Part shown: positions 49,311-58,255 of the stretch, piece after piece
Layout: every line of letters starts with the position of its first letter
Numbering within the stretch: the first letter of the stretch is position 1
NCBI GenBank assembly: GCA_029251165.1
Contig: JAQXDW010000143.1
Location: 1-64,000, forward strand
Direction of reading: 5' to 3'
Length of the DNA: 64,000 nt
DNA from: Myxococcota bacterium
GTDB lineage: Bacteria > Myxococcota_A > UBA796
Program-made: the position numbers and the translations under genes
Notes under the pieces: model-generated
Databases searched by the model: none
Told to the model about the DNA's origin: nothing
Seen by the model: the letters and a program-made list of their open reading frames with translations, nothing else

Positions 49311-52300
49311 TCAGCTTGTTGTGAGGCGTCGGTAGCAGTCGGCGATCCGGCTCGGTGGATGCTCGACCGCATCAAGGGCCTCACGGAGGGCCTGCGTGGC
49401 CGCTGCGATCTCACCGGACGCGGCACGGGCGAGCCCGAGGTTAAACAAGGCCATCATCCGGGTACTCGGAGTGACGCCCTTGGTCTCGGCAGCTTCCTGG
49501 GCACTCTGTGCGGCCCGCTGGTGCAAGCCGAGGGTGTAGAGGGCCGCAGCGAGGTTGTTCATGGCGCTGGCGTGCTCGGCGGGGGCATCGGCAGCGTCGA
49601 GCAAGCTGACGGCCTCTTCAGCGGCGTTCATGGCGCCCTCGGTGTCTCCGGCCATCCCCCGCAGCGCGGAGAGGTTGTCCAGGATGACAGCGAGCTCGAT
49701 GTCTGCGCTGTGCAGGTGCTCCAAGACCGCAACGGCTCCGGCGGTGGACTGGATGGCCGCAGCGAACTTGCCCGCACTCCCCAGCGCACCGCCGAGGTTC
49801 TGCAGGGCGGTCCCCAGGTGTGGCTGGAGCAGCTCTGGAGGTGTCCGGTGGTGCTCCCAGATGTGGCTGGAGAGTCCGATAAAGACCGAGTCTTCCTCCG
49901 GCTCCTCGATGCGCTCGGTCTGCGCGCGGAGCAGCCAGAGTCGATAGGGACGGCTGATGGTGTGCACCGTGTGCTGGCGCGCGCGGAGCAGCAGGCCATC
50001 TGGTGGGGTGTCGGAGACCGCTGAGGTGGTCAGCAGGTTGCGGAGCTCAGGCGTCGACGAGAGGGCCTCAGACGGCACACCTCCCCAGCAGATGCTGATG
50101 CCTTTCTGGGTGAAGGCCAGCGCCTCGTCGTGACGCTGGCTGTGGTCGAGCATCGCGCCCACGTTGCTGAGGGTAGCGGCGAGGTCAGGGAGGAAGGCCT
50201 CACCGCTTCGCGGGACGAGCTTCCGCCATTCCTCAGCAGCGCTGAGGGTGGCGTTCAGGCCAGCGTCTGGATCCAGCGGGTAGAGGTGAGCGCCGAGGTT
50301 GTGCAGAGAGAGGGCAATAAAGGGTGCAAAGCGTGCTTCCCGAAGGGATCTGAGCTGCGTGAGTCCGTCGATGGTCTTGCTCAAGCAGGAGCGTGCGGTG
50401 TCGGGGCTGCCGTGCTCAAGGTGCCAGCGGGCGATGCTGTCGAGAAGAGCAACCCGTACGGGCAGGCTCAGCCCGGAGAGCGCGCCGAGGTCGATGCTGA
50501 GCTGCTGAAGAACACTGTCGGGATCGGAACCGGTGGCGAGCTGCGCGGTGTACAGCAGGAGCCGCAGCGATGGAGGGTGCTCGTCGCGGATCGCCGGGAG
50601 GGTGTGCGGATGCCCCTGAAGACAGTGAAGAACCGCGAGGTCTGCTCTCAGGGTGTCGGGGTGGGGCCAGGCGCAGCGATGGCCCTCTGAGAAGGCTTCC
50701 AGGGGCGCGATCATCGCAGCATAGCCGGCAAGACTGCCGGCTTGATGGAGGGACTCCAAGAGGGCGGGGAGTGCTGGGTCGAGGTGTGCGCCCAGGCTTG
50801 CGAGCGCCTCGGTCACGTCGAGCAGAATGGGCGGCGGAGTGCCCTGGTGTCCGCAGGCGAGCGCGAGGCGGCTGGCGGCCTTCCGTGCGGTGAGGCGATT
50901 CTGCTCTGAGGGGCTCATCTGCTGCGCAGGAGAGGAGTGCTTTGTCAGGGGCATGCTGAGCCGACTGAGCGAGATCTCCAGACAGATCCACTGCGCTGGC
51001 GGCAGCTGGATGAGGGCGGCCATGCGGTCCGCCTCCTGTGAGAATTGGAGCGTCTTGAGCGCCTCGGCGTGGTGGGGAAGCAGCACGCCGAGGCGCTCGC
51101 GAAGTCGATCCCAGATCTCGTCAGCAAGATCGGGGGGAGGCATGCGGTGCCGTCGGCCGGAGGAGACTCGGAGTTTGGCGTGTGCGCTTGGGGCCATCGC
51201 GAGCGCTGCAGGATGCCCTGTGGAGCTGTGCTGCTCATCCCGAAGGCTGAGCATGGCCTGGCGCGTGTAGGAGACGGTCAGGCCGCGCAGCGGTTCAGCC
51301 AGTGCGCTGATGCCGCCGGTGCCGGTCGCCATTAGGATTGGGCCGAGCGGGGTAGAGGCCGGCTCTGGAGAGAGCATTCGAGCGACGTGGAGGGCGATCG
51401 GGAGACGGGTCTCCGGAGCGACATCGATCAGCGTCGAGATCCATCCTCGGGCCTCGGGGTAGTTCCCGGCGATGCGGCACAGCGCGAGCAGCGCAGCCTG
51501 GCAGTCCAGCGGCGCCTGGAGGAGGTCTGGATGTGCCCGAAGCTGCTCGACGAGGAGCTGATCGAGCAACGCGCTGGGTTCTACATCGGCTCGCGCCCGG
51601 GTGTGTTCAGTTTCCGCGCCGAGGAGGCGTGCCGTGAGGCGCGCGCGGAGGTCCACAGGGTCCAGCCCGAGGTTCCTCCAGCCTCGCTCCTCCAAGGAGA
51701 GAACGCGCCGGGAGAGATCATCGAGCGGGAGGCGATGGATGGTCAGGATCGCGGCGAGCTGGACACCAATTGGCCACCGGAGGAGTGCAGTGTCTGGGAC
51801 GGAGACCATCCGGGGGGGCTGGTCTCCTGTGGCCTCTGCGTAGCTCGCGGCGGCGAGCTTGAGGTGTGCGATTCGATCGGCTTGTGGGATCGGCTGGAGG
51901 GCAAGCCGCTCTCCGAGCCACCAGCCACTGATCGCGGAGAGCGCCACCACCCGAAGCCGACCCGAGCCATGGGAGTGCGACCTGAGCGTGCGCAGGGTGT
52001 CCTGGCGATGCTCGGCATCGTCCACCACCACCAGCCGATCTCCGGCTGCGGTCAGCAGACGGGTGAGCTGTGCTGCTGATGTGGTGTCTGACAGGAAGCC
52101 AGCGGTCCAGCCCTGTGCGCGAAGTATCTGACATACTTCGAACATTGTTCGGCTCTTTCCTGACCCTGGTGGTCCATAAACAAGACGGCTTGAAGCCGAG
52201 AGCTCATCAGCAGACCACAGCAAGAGTGACGAGATGACCCCGTGCTGTCCGATGAACGGTGTTCGTGAATTGCGGAGATGCTGAGACGGTAGCCGTGGTC

Positions 52301-53009
52301 GGCCTGGTCGGTTCCAGGGAGCGCTCAGGATGTCTTCGACAGGAGCGGGCTGACCGCTGAGCGCCGCCTGACGCTCTGGCAGCAGCTGGACCCGCAGCGC
52401 TCTTCGCCAATTCGTGCGCCACTCTGCCCATCGGTGGAGATCGTGTCGGCTCTGCTCCAGGATCGACTCCAGCATCGCTGCATCCAGCAGCTGCTCGACG
52501 TTCTCCTGGGAGGCCAGGAGGATGGCCTCGAGGAGCCGGTCGAACAGCAGGTTCGTGGAGAGCCCCCCCGTGCGAGGGTCGTCCCGAAGCTGATCTCGAA
52601 GCTGCGCTGGCGTGGGTGGTGCTGTGAGCCGAACGCCGGAGAGGAGCTCGCTCCAGCTGTCGGTGGTGTTCATCCACTGAGTGACCTCCCGGGCACCCGC
52701 CACGGTGCTCAGCTGTGCCGCGATGTCCTCAGGCCGGTCGAGCCGCGTGTCGAGCGGAGCGGTCTCCGGCAGGACCAGGGCAACGAGCGGTCGAGTCTCT
52801 CCCTGGGTCCGCAGGTGCTTGAGGGTTCGACACAGCGCGATCAGGCTCGGCTCCACCTCCTGATGCGCGCTGCGAATTACCAGCAGCGCGTCTGCGTCCA
52901 GCGTCAGCCACAGCTGAAGGGTACCCAGCGTGGGGGAGAGCGTCATCAGGTGATCCGAATCGATGGGTGGGCTCCTCAATCGGATAGACATGGGGGTGGT
53001 CTGAAGCAT
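49311..53009 (-). CDS. Large P-loop NTPase/TPR protein, STAND-like
   Basis: 1232 residues, no membrane segments. Residues 30-125 look like the second half of a small GTPase domain of the MglA type, with ADALLVIRSAHQ, LCRTLKHLRTQGETRPLVALVLPE and the TWVT-like ending, but lacking a NKxD motif. The P-loop is VYGPPGSGKSRT (about residues 279-287) and a Walker B-like RLVVVDDAEH follows near residue 330, so it binds nucleotide. The C-terminal half is TPR-like with LHNLGAHLYPLDP and LQNLGGALGSAGKFAAAIQS type helices. Such STAND proteins act as molecular switches in signalling or immunity. An alternative ATG is at 52991. It is divergent from the MNIO operon. Confidence 0.75.
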   Translation of the reverse strand: MLQTTPMSIRLRSPPIDSDHLMTLSPTLGTLQLWLTLDADALLVIRSAHQEVEPSLIALCRTLKHLRTQGETRPLVALVLPETAPLDTRLDRPEDIAAQLSTVAGAREVTQWMNTTDSWSELLSGVRLTAPPTPAQLRDQLRDDPRTGGLSTNLLFDRLLEAILLASQENVEQLLDAAMLESILEQSRHDLHRWAEWRTNWRRALRVQLLPERQAALSGQPAPVEDILSAPWNRPGRPRLPSQHLRNSRTPFIGQHGVISSLLLWSADELSASSRLVYGPPGSGKSRTMFEVCQILRAQGWTAGFLSDTTSAAQLTRLLTAAGDRLVVVDDAEHRQDTLRTLRSHSHGSGRLRVVALSAISGWWLGERLALQPIPQADRIAHLKLAAASYAEATGDQPPRMVSVPDTALLRWPIGVQLAAILTIHRLPLDDLSRRVLSLEERGWRNLGLDPVDLRARLTARLLGAETEHTRARADVEPSALLDQLLVEQLRAHPDLLQAPLDCQAALLALCRIAGNYPEARGWISTLIDVAPETRLPIALHVARMLSPEPASTPLGPILMATGTGGISALAEPLRGLTVSYTRQAMLSLRDEQHSSTGHPAALAMAPSAHAKLRVSSGRRHRMPPPDLADEIWDRLRERLGVLLPHHAEALKTLQFSQEADRMAALIQLPPAQWICLEISLSRLSMPLTKHSSPAQQMSPSEQNRLTARKAASRLALACGHQGTPPPILLDVTEALASLGAHLDPALPALLESLHQAGSLAGYAAMIAPLEAFSEGHRCAWPHPDTLRADLAVLHCLQGHPHTLPAIRDEHPPSLRLLLYTAQLATGSDPDSVLQQLSIDLGALSGLSLPVRVALLDSIARWHLEHGSPDTARSCLSKTIDGLTQLRSLREARFAPFIALSLHNLGAHLYPLDPDAGLNATLSAAEEWRKLVPRSGEAFLPDLAATLSNVGAMLDHSQRHDEALAFTQKGISICWGGVPSEALSSTPELRNLLTTSAVSDTPPDGLLLRARQHTVHTISRPYRLWLLRAQTERIEEPEEDSVFIGLSSHIWEHHRTPPELLQPHLGTALQNLGGALGSAGKFAAAIQSTAGAVAVLEHLHSADIELAVILDNLSALRGMAGDTEGAMNAAEEAVSLLDAADAPAEHASAMNNLAAALYTLGLHQRAAQSAQEAAETKGVTPSTRMMALFNLGLARAASGEIAAATQALREALDAVEHPPSRIADCYRRLTTS

Positions 53010-53052
53010 TTTCTGTGCTGGTCAGCACAGCGACAACATGGCAGGAGAGCCT

Positions 53053-53934
53053 ATGGGATTTGTCGAACGTGCGCAGAACCTGCCTGAGCTGGGCCTCGGG
53101 GTGTCCACTGAGTATGGGGCAGCAGATGCTCCCGATGCCCTCAACCTTCGCGCGCTCCGGCGAGCGGCTCCTCGACTCGGGGCGTTCCTGGAGGTTGGGG
53201 TTGAGGTTGCAAAGGGGCTCGATGGTCAGGCGACCCGCTGGGCCAATGCCGGCCTCCCGACCACCTACCACTTCCTCGACATCAACCTCGATGAGCCCGA
53301 GGACATGGACCCCATCTGGCTCGCGAAGGTCCGCCAGCTGGCTGGTGTCCTCAAGCCAGCGTGGATGTGCGGAGATGCCGGGCTGTGGCACTTTGGCCCA
53401 CGGGATCGCAGCCACATGCTCCTCCTCCCTCCGATCCTCTCAGATGCCTCTGCCACCGCGCAGGCGGAGGGGCTCGTCACCCTGCGCGGCGCCGTTGGCC
53501 TGGAGGTCCTGCCAGAGAACCCCCCCGGTGCCATCTTCCTCGGCGAGCTGTCGCTGCTCGACTTCTTCGAGCGGGTGCTGGAGCGTGCGGACACCGGCAT
53601 GCTCCTGGACTGCGCACACCTCGCGATGTACCAGCGCCTCATGGGGCGCCCCCCCACCGACGGGCTCGCAGACTTTCCCCTCGAGCGCATCATCGAGCTG
53701 CATGTCGCTGGTGGCTCGGTCCGCGCTTCTGGAGGCTTCTCCTGGATCGAGGACGATCACGCTGCGACGATTCTCCCTGAGACCTGGGAGATCTTCCGCT
53801 ACGTTGCGCAGCGGGCAGAGAACCTCAAGGCGGTGGTCGTGGAGTGTGAGCGAAACCCCCTGCCGGTCTGCCTGCCGATGATGCGACAGACTGCCGCAGT
53901 GCTGCGGGACAGCGCCTTGTCGGGGACCCTGTGA
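53053..53934 (+). CDS. MNIO-family (DUF692) multinuclear iron oxidase
   Basis: 293 residues from the ATG at 53053, preceded by AGGAGAG. The family blocks are present: LGLGVSTEYG, FLEVGVEVAKG, TYHFLDINLDEPEDMD, MCGDAGLWHFGPRDRSHMLLLPPIL, GLEVLPENPPGAIFLGELSLLDFFERVLE, GMLLDCAHLAMYQRL, IIELHVAGG, DDHAATILPETWEIF and VVVECERN. In characterised members (MbnB, TglH, ChrH), Asp/His/Glu residues in such blocks bind two or three irons and oxidise Cys/Asp/Asn in RiPP precursors. It overlaps the next gene (GTGA), which fits a partner-dependent enzyme. It should be cytoplasmic. Confidence 0.88.
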   Translation: MGFVERAQNLPELGLGVSTEYGAADAPDALNLRALRRAAPRLGAFLEVGVEVAKGLDGQATRWANAGLPTTYHFLDINLDEPEDMDPIWLAKVRQLAGVLKPAWMCGDAGLWHFGPRDRSHMLLLPPILSDASATAQAEGLVTLRGAVGLEVLPENPPGAIFLGELSLLDFFERVLERADTGMLLDCAHLAMYQRLMGRPPTDGLADFPLERIIELHVAGGSVRASGGFSWIEDDHAATILPETWEIFRYVAQRAENLKAVVVECERNPLPVCLPMMRQTAAVLRDSALSGTL

Positions 53935-54680
53935 GCCAGCACATTCAGCGCCTCGCCGTCCGCATGCTCTACGATCCCTCGCTGGTCATCCAGGTCTACA
54001 CAGGTGTGTCGGTCGACGGGCTCAGCGATGCTGAACGGGCGATCCTCACGGCCTCTCCCCAGGCCGCCTGGGGTACTGATCCGCTCCGCCCAACCCGCAC
54101 CCTCCAGGCGCTCCTCGAGGAGTTTCCGGTGTCTGCTGCGGTCACTGGACTCTCTCCGCTGCACGGCTTCTTCACCTCTGAAGACTTCCACCGCTGCATC
54201 CAGAAGCGCGGGCGGCTGGTTGCGTCCTTCGGGGGCTGGATGGTGGCGCATGCGGGGCGGATTGCAGAGCTGGAGTTGGCGATTGCCCGATCTCGACGCG
54301 ACCCGATCAGGGCCAGCGGCAGCCTGTCTCTGGTGCCTGGACTCGTCCCGGTGAGCTTGCCTGAGGACACCCTGTCCTGCTACCAGAAGATCCGCGCCTC
54401 TCTGGGACCGGATCCGCTCAAGCACTTGATCTCCAACACTTTTCGACCCTACGTCTTGCCGGAACCGCCAGAGAACAGCGCGCACTTTCTCATCGAGCGT
54501 GGTGCCGACGGCGGGGTTCAGATCGGAGGCGGCTCAGCGGCGCTCAATGGGCTGCTCGCGGCGGCTCCGGCACCGCGTTCTGTGCTGGAGCAGGCGGCAA
54601 TTCGCCAGGGTGCGACCGCTGCTGAGGCCCCGGACATCATCGATGACCTTCTCCGTGAAGGTCTCCTGGAGTGCACATGA
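53931..54680 (+). CDS. MNIO partner-like protein (DUF2063/HvfC-like)
   Basis: 249 residues with a GTG start that overlaps the MNIO stop (GTGA). Residues 1-130 (QHIQRLAVRMLYDPSLVIQ, ALLEEFPVSAAVTGLSPLHGFFTSEDFHRCIQKRGRLVASFGGWMV) follow the rough pattern of the DUF2063/HvfC-type partners of MNIO enzymes: early helix, then FP-x2-x-L-G, then a helical F-x-W. The C-terminal half (LVPVSLPEDTLSCYQKIR and so on) is not recognised. It probably binds substrate for the oxidase. A 4-bp overlap with the next gene (ATGA) completes a tightly coupled operon. The assignment rests on context plus weak similarity. Confidence 0.6.
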   Translation: MSQHIQRLAVRMLYDPSLVIQVYTGVSVDGLSDAERAILTASPQAAWGTDPLRPTRTLQALLEEFPVSAAVTGLSPLHGFFTSEDFHRCIQKRGRLVASFGGWMVAHAGRIAELELAIARSRRDPIRASGSLSLVPGLVPVSLPEDTLSCYQKIRASLGPDPLKHLISNTFRPYVLPEPPENSAHFLIERGADGGVQIGGGSAALNGLLAAAPAPRSVLEQAAIRQGATAAEAPDIIDDLLREGLLECT

Positions 54681-55750
54681 ATTGGATCCGCTCGGAATTT
54701 AATGCCCCCATCAAGGCCATCCAGGCTCGCATCGAGGCCGATCTTGCAGGCCTTGAGCGTGCCGGTCCCCCAGGCGCGCTCTGGTCCACTGCGATGGGGG
54801 CGGTGCGAGACATCGCGACCGGTCCCAGTCGGATGGTCCGCCCACAGCTCGCCCTGCTCGGCCACCTCGGCGCCGGCGGAGACCTCTCCAGCCCCGGGCT
54901 CGCGACGTTCTGTGCTGGCATCGAGCTGATGCACTTGTTCGCCCTCGTGCACGACGACGTGATGGACCACGGGACCGTCCGGCGTGGCGTCTCGACGGTG
55001 CACCGCGCGATCCGCAGCAAGCTCCCCCTCAGCGAGGTCTCTCGGTCCGAGCACCTCGCGGTCCTCATCGGCGATCTGCTGCACTCCCGCTCGATCAGCC
55101 TGCTGCTGGAGGGAGGAGGCCTCCATCCCGGCGGCGGTGCTGCGATGGAGGTCATCCTCCAGGCATCGTGTCGGGCTGGCTTTGGGCAGTTCCTCGACCT
55201 CCAGGGCTGGGATGGTCCGGCAGAGGACCTCTCCTCTTCGGCCTTTCGCGGTGTGCTGCTCGACAAGGGTGGCCACCACTCGATCACGGCTCCCCTCGTG
55301 GCTGGCTGGCGGCTGTGTGCTCCGGTTCCCGAGGAGCTCGTCACCTGGGGAGACCACGTCGGACTGGCCTTCCAGGGGCTCGACGACATCCAGGACATCC
55401 TGGAGTCCCCAGCGACGCTGGGCAAGGACAACCTTCAGGATCTCCGCGAGGGGCGTCTGTCTCTGGTGGGGCGCCTGCTCCGCGAGCAGCTCGACGACGA
55501 CGAGTGGGCCGATCTGATTCCCTCGCTGGGGCGTGGGGTGATGCCGACGGAGGTCCGCATGCGGCTGTTCCACCTCTTCCGCCGCCACAGCCTGGTGGAG
55601 CGTGCCCTGGAGGTGGTCCGTCAGGAGCTGGCGGACGCCCGACGCATTGCGGGTGCGCTGCCCGCTGGGCCGCTGCCAGAGGGACTGCAGGAGATCGGGA
55701 GCCGCCTCAGCGGCTTCGCCGACCGTCTCGAGACCATGCCGCGCTTTTGA
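54677..55750 (+). CDS. Polyprenyl diphosphate synthase
   Basis: 357 residues from the ATG at 54677 (ATGA overlap with the gene before; a GTG at 54671 is possible but less likely). The trans-isoprenyl synthase motifs are present: first Asp-rich motif HDDVMDHGTVRRGVSTVH (near residue 95), second GLDDIQDILESP (near residue 235), and helices between. It makes linear prenyl diphosphates from IPP and an allylic starter; chain length cannot be read. Third gene of the MNIO operon, so it may supply an isoprenoid for the same pathway. Confidence 0.9.
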   Translation: MNWIRSEFNAPIKAIQARIEADLAGLERAGPPGALWSTAMGAVRDIATGPSRMVRPQLALLGHLGAGGDLSSPGLATFCAGIELMHLFALVHDDVMDHGTVRRGVSTVHRAIRSKLPLSEVSRSEHLAVLIGDLLHSRSISLLLEGGGLHPGGGAAMEVILQASCRAGFGQFLDLQGWDGPAEDLSSSAFRGVLLDKGGHHSITAPLVAGWRLCAPVPEELVTWGDHVGLAFQGLDDIQDILESPATLGKDNLQDLREGRLSLVGRLLREQLDDDEWADLIPSLGRGVMPTEVRMRLFHLFRRHSLVERALEVVRQELADARRIAGALPAGPLPEGLQEIGSRLSGFADRLETMPRF

Positions 55751-55780
55751 TGGTTTTCGAACGGTGTTCGCATATTTCGT

Positions 55781-56605
55781 TCAGTCAACAAAGTAGGCCG
55801 GGACCGCCTCGAATTCGATGGTCAGCGAGATGTCTTCGCACTGCTCTCCGAGGTCTGCCGTGGTCGTGAGCAGCGACTCCAGGAGGGCGGCGAGGGTCTC
55901 GTCGACGTTCTCTTTCTGGGCGATCTGGATGATGTAGTCGATCGGGGTTCCGCCACTGAGGAAGCCGGTGAACGTGCCGTCTTCCTGTGGCTCAATCCGG
56001 ACCCGGGCCTCGCGGATGTCGAACAGGACATCCACCCCGAGCACGGTCGCAGGGAGCAGGACATCCATCGGCCCAGCGTCCATGCGTCCACCAGACAGCG
56101 CCACGTCGCTGACCGAGGCGCTGAAGCTCGCGGTGTCTCTCGAGAAGGTCTGGTCCGGTAGGATCGCACCGTCGGTGCCCAGCAGCGGGTCACCTGCGCC
56201 CTCCTGGAGGGTGATGCCGACGCAGCCATCGTCGGCGCGGTCATCGAGATCGTGCAGCTCGAACATCAGCAGCAGCTCGCCGCTGTCGATGGCGTCCTGG
56301 ATGAGTCCCTCTACCGCGACGGCTTCGGTGGCCTCCATCGCTGGGATGAGTCGAGCGAAGGCATTGTCGATGCCCGCGTTGCCCTCTGCGTCGGTGTAGT
56401 CACCGATGCCACAGCCCCAGCTGTCGCCCTCGTCGGTGACTTCACCGTCGAGGTTGTAGCCCGCCGAGATGTTGCCCTCCGCGCGCACAAACCGCATCGC
56501 GGTCATCACCCCGACGACCGACGGCGCGCTGCCGTCGCAGGTTGCGGTGTATAGGCCGGAGTCGTCCGCTGGAGGTGTGCAGGCAAGGAGGAAGAGCAGC
56601 AGCAT
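55781..56605 (-). CDS. Lipoprotein, unknown function
   Basis: About 274 residues from the ATG at 56605: MLLLFLLAC, with eight residues before the lipobox Cys. An AGG lies nine bases upstream. The mature protein (TPPADDSGLYTATCDGSAPSVVGVM and so on) contains a beta-rich domain with VLLPATVLGVDVLFDIREARVRIEPQEDGTFTGFLSGG near residue 190. No family recognised. It follows the prenyl synthase operon in convergent orientation, with about 30 bases between the stops. Confidence 0.7.
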   Translation of the reverse strand: MLLLFLLACTPPADDSGLYTATCDGSAPSVVGVMTAMRFVRAEGNISAGYNLDGEVTDEGDSWGCGIGDYTDAEGNAGIDNAFARLIPAMEATEAVAVEGLIQDAIDSGELLLMFELHDLDDRADDGCVGITLQEGAGDPLLGTDGAILPDQTFSRDTASFSASVSDVALSGGRMDAGPMDVLLPATVLGVDVLFDIREARVRIEPQEDGTFTGFLSGGTPIDYIIQIAQKENVDETLAALLESLLTTTADLGEQCEDISLTIEFEAVPAYFVD

Positions 56606-56722
56606 GGCGTACCTGGGAGGTTGGTAGAATATCCCACATTGCTCCTCCTTCGGGATGGGCCTGCAGGTCTGCGCTGTGGGGTGGACCTGCACGCGGCATG
56701 CCTCCTGCTCCGTCCGCTGCGA

Positions 56723-58255
56723 TCAGGCCGACTCGACAGCCCCTGTCGCTGCAGCGTGCGTGCGCCACAGCTCCACCCCGGCCACGAACAGCATCGCCGC
56801 TGCGGCCCAGAGCACCTGCGGTCCGGTCACGGATGCCAGGGCGAAGGCAATGATCAGCAGCCCTGAGATGACAAGTCTTATCCGCTCGCCCAGTCGGTGA
56901 TCTGGGTGGATGAGCGGCTGCCCGGCGGTCTGTCGCAGCCGGCTGACCTGACCGGTACACAGCGGGATCACCAGCAGCCCGAGCACCTGTGGTGACAGCG
57001 GCGAGAAGATCGTCAGCGCCATCACCGCCCCAAGCGACAGCACCACCCCGCTGCACACCCAGGTCAGGCGGCCACGCCGCGGGGCGCGCCACACGGTCAG
57101 GAGCGCCGCGCTCAGCAGCAGCGGACCGAGCAGTGCGCGGGTGGCACCCTGGAGCGTGGCCGCCTGCCGAGCTTCAGTGGTGGCCTTCAGTACGCTGAGG
57201 TTGACCGCGCCGTCGGTCAGCGCGGCCTGGAGCTGTCGCATCAGCCGGGTGGCGTTGCCTGGCGGCAGGGACATGCTCTGGTTGTTGAGGACGACGAGGG
57301 TCGTGTCGGTTGCTTCCAGCCACATCAGCCCGGTGCTGTAGCCGTGCGGCTCCAGGGTGCCGCTGTGCCAGATGACCTGATCGCCCGGCTCGCCCTCGAC
57401 GACCAGGCCCATCGCGTGGTCGTCGTGTGCTGCGGTCGTCAGCGCGGCGTAGCTCTCCGCCGACAGCATCACGCCGTGGTGCAGTGCCCGGGTCCAGCGG
57501 ATCAGGTCTGAGGCGGTGCTGAAGACGTTGCTGGCCGCGCTGAGTCGGGTGGGACTCCGTGGTCCGAGGCGCATCCACCGTCCAGCCCATCGCCAGCCGC
57601 CCAGGTACAGCTGTCCCCAGGCCACCCGGTCATCGAAGCCATCGACTGCGCTCGGATCAGTGCCGGTGTCGGACAGGCCAGCCTTCGCAAGGAGCGGAGC
57701 GAGGACCGCATCGAGGGAGGCTCCAGCGGCGCGCGACACCATCAGCCCGGCGAGGGTGTAGCCGTCGTTGGAGTCGTGATGACCGCTTCCTGGGGCGAAC
57801 AGCAGCGGCTTCTGGGCGATGTCTGCGAGGAAGTCCCGCTGGACACCCCGATCGGTGGTGATGCCGGCGTAGGCTTGCGGGCTGCCGTGGAGCCTCGACA
57901 GTCCACAGGTCGACCTCAGCAGTCGCTCCACCGTGCACACCGCTCCCCCCAGCGTCAGTGCGTCGTCATCGAGCTCTGAGAAGAGCGAGGCCACCGACTG
58001 ATCGCGCCGAAGCGTTCCGTCATCGACCAGCGACATCGCTGCGACAGCGGTGAATTGCTTCGAGATCGCGCCAGTCCAGAACACCGCCTCGGCATCCGGT
58101 GGGGCAGAGTCCCCTGGCGCGCGCTGGCCGTGCGAGGTGGTGCGGAGGATGGTGTCCCCCTGCGCGATGACGGTGATGCCGCTGTGGTCTGCTGCGACGG
58201 CGTCCAGCACTGGGGTGACGTCTGCCAGCGCGGTCAGCGAGAGGAGCGGGATCAT
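56723..58255 (-). CDS. Beta-lactamase-fold protein without catalytic serine, with C-terminal membrane segments
   Basis: 510 residues. The N-terminal ~350 match the class C beta-lactamase/PBP4* fold. The SxxK motif reads A63-I-S-K66 (GCG codon), so the nucleophilic serine is replaced by Ala. The YxN motif reads DSN (HHDSNDGYTLAG). The HSGT-like WHSGTLEPHG loop and the C-terminal strands are kept. The last ~130 residues carry about four hydrophobic segments (LLGPLLLSAALL, VCSGVVLSLGAVMAL, VLGLLVIPLC, LVISGLLIIAFALA, VLWAAAAMLFVAGV). The N-terminus is a signal peptide or first membrane segment. This is likely a pseudoenzyme receptor. It overlaps the upstream pssA gene by 4 bp. Confidence 0.85.
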   Translation of the reverse strand: MIPLLSLTALADVTPVLDAVAADHSGITVIAQGDTILRTTSHGQRAPGDSAPPDAEAVFWTGAISKQFTAVAAMSLVDDGTLRRDQSVASLFSELDDDALTLGGAVCTVERLLRSTCGLSRLHGSPQAYAGITTDRGVQRDFLADIAQKPLLFAPGSGHHDSNDGYTLAGLMVSRAAGASLDAVLAPLLAKAGLSDTGTDPSAVDGFDDRVAWGQLYLGGWRWAGRWMRLGPRSPTRLSAASNVFSTASDLIRWTRALHHGVMLSAESYAALTTAAHDDHAMGLVVEGEPGDQVIWHSGTLEPHGYSTGLMWLEATDTTLVVLNNQSMSLPPGNATRLMRQLQAALTDGAVNLSVLKATTEARQAATLQGATRALLGPLLLSAALLTVWRAPRRGRLTWVCSGVVLSLGAVMALTIFSPLSPQVLGLLVIPLCTGQVSRLRQTAGQPLIHPDHRLGERIRLVISGLLIIAFALASVTGPQVLWAAAAMLFVAGVELWRTHAAATGAVESA

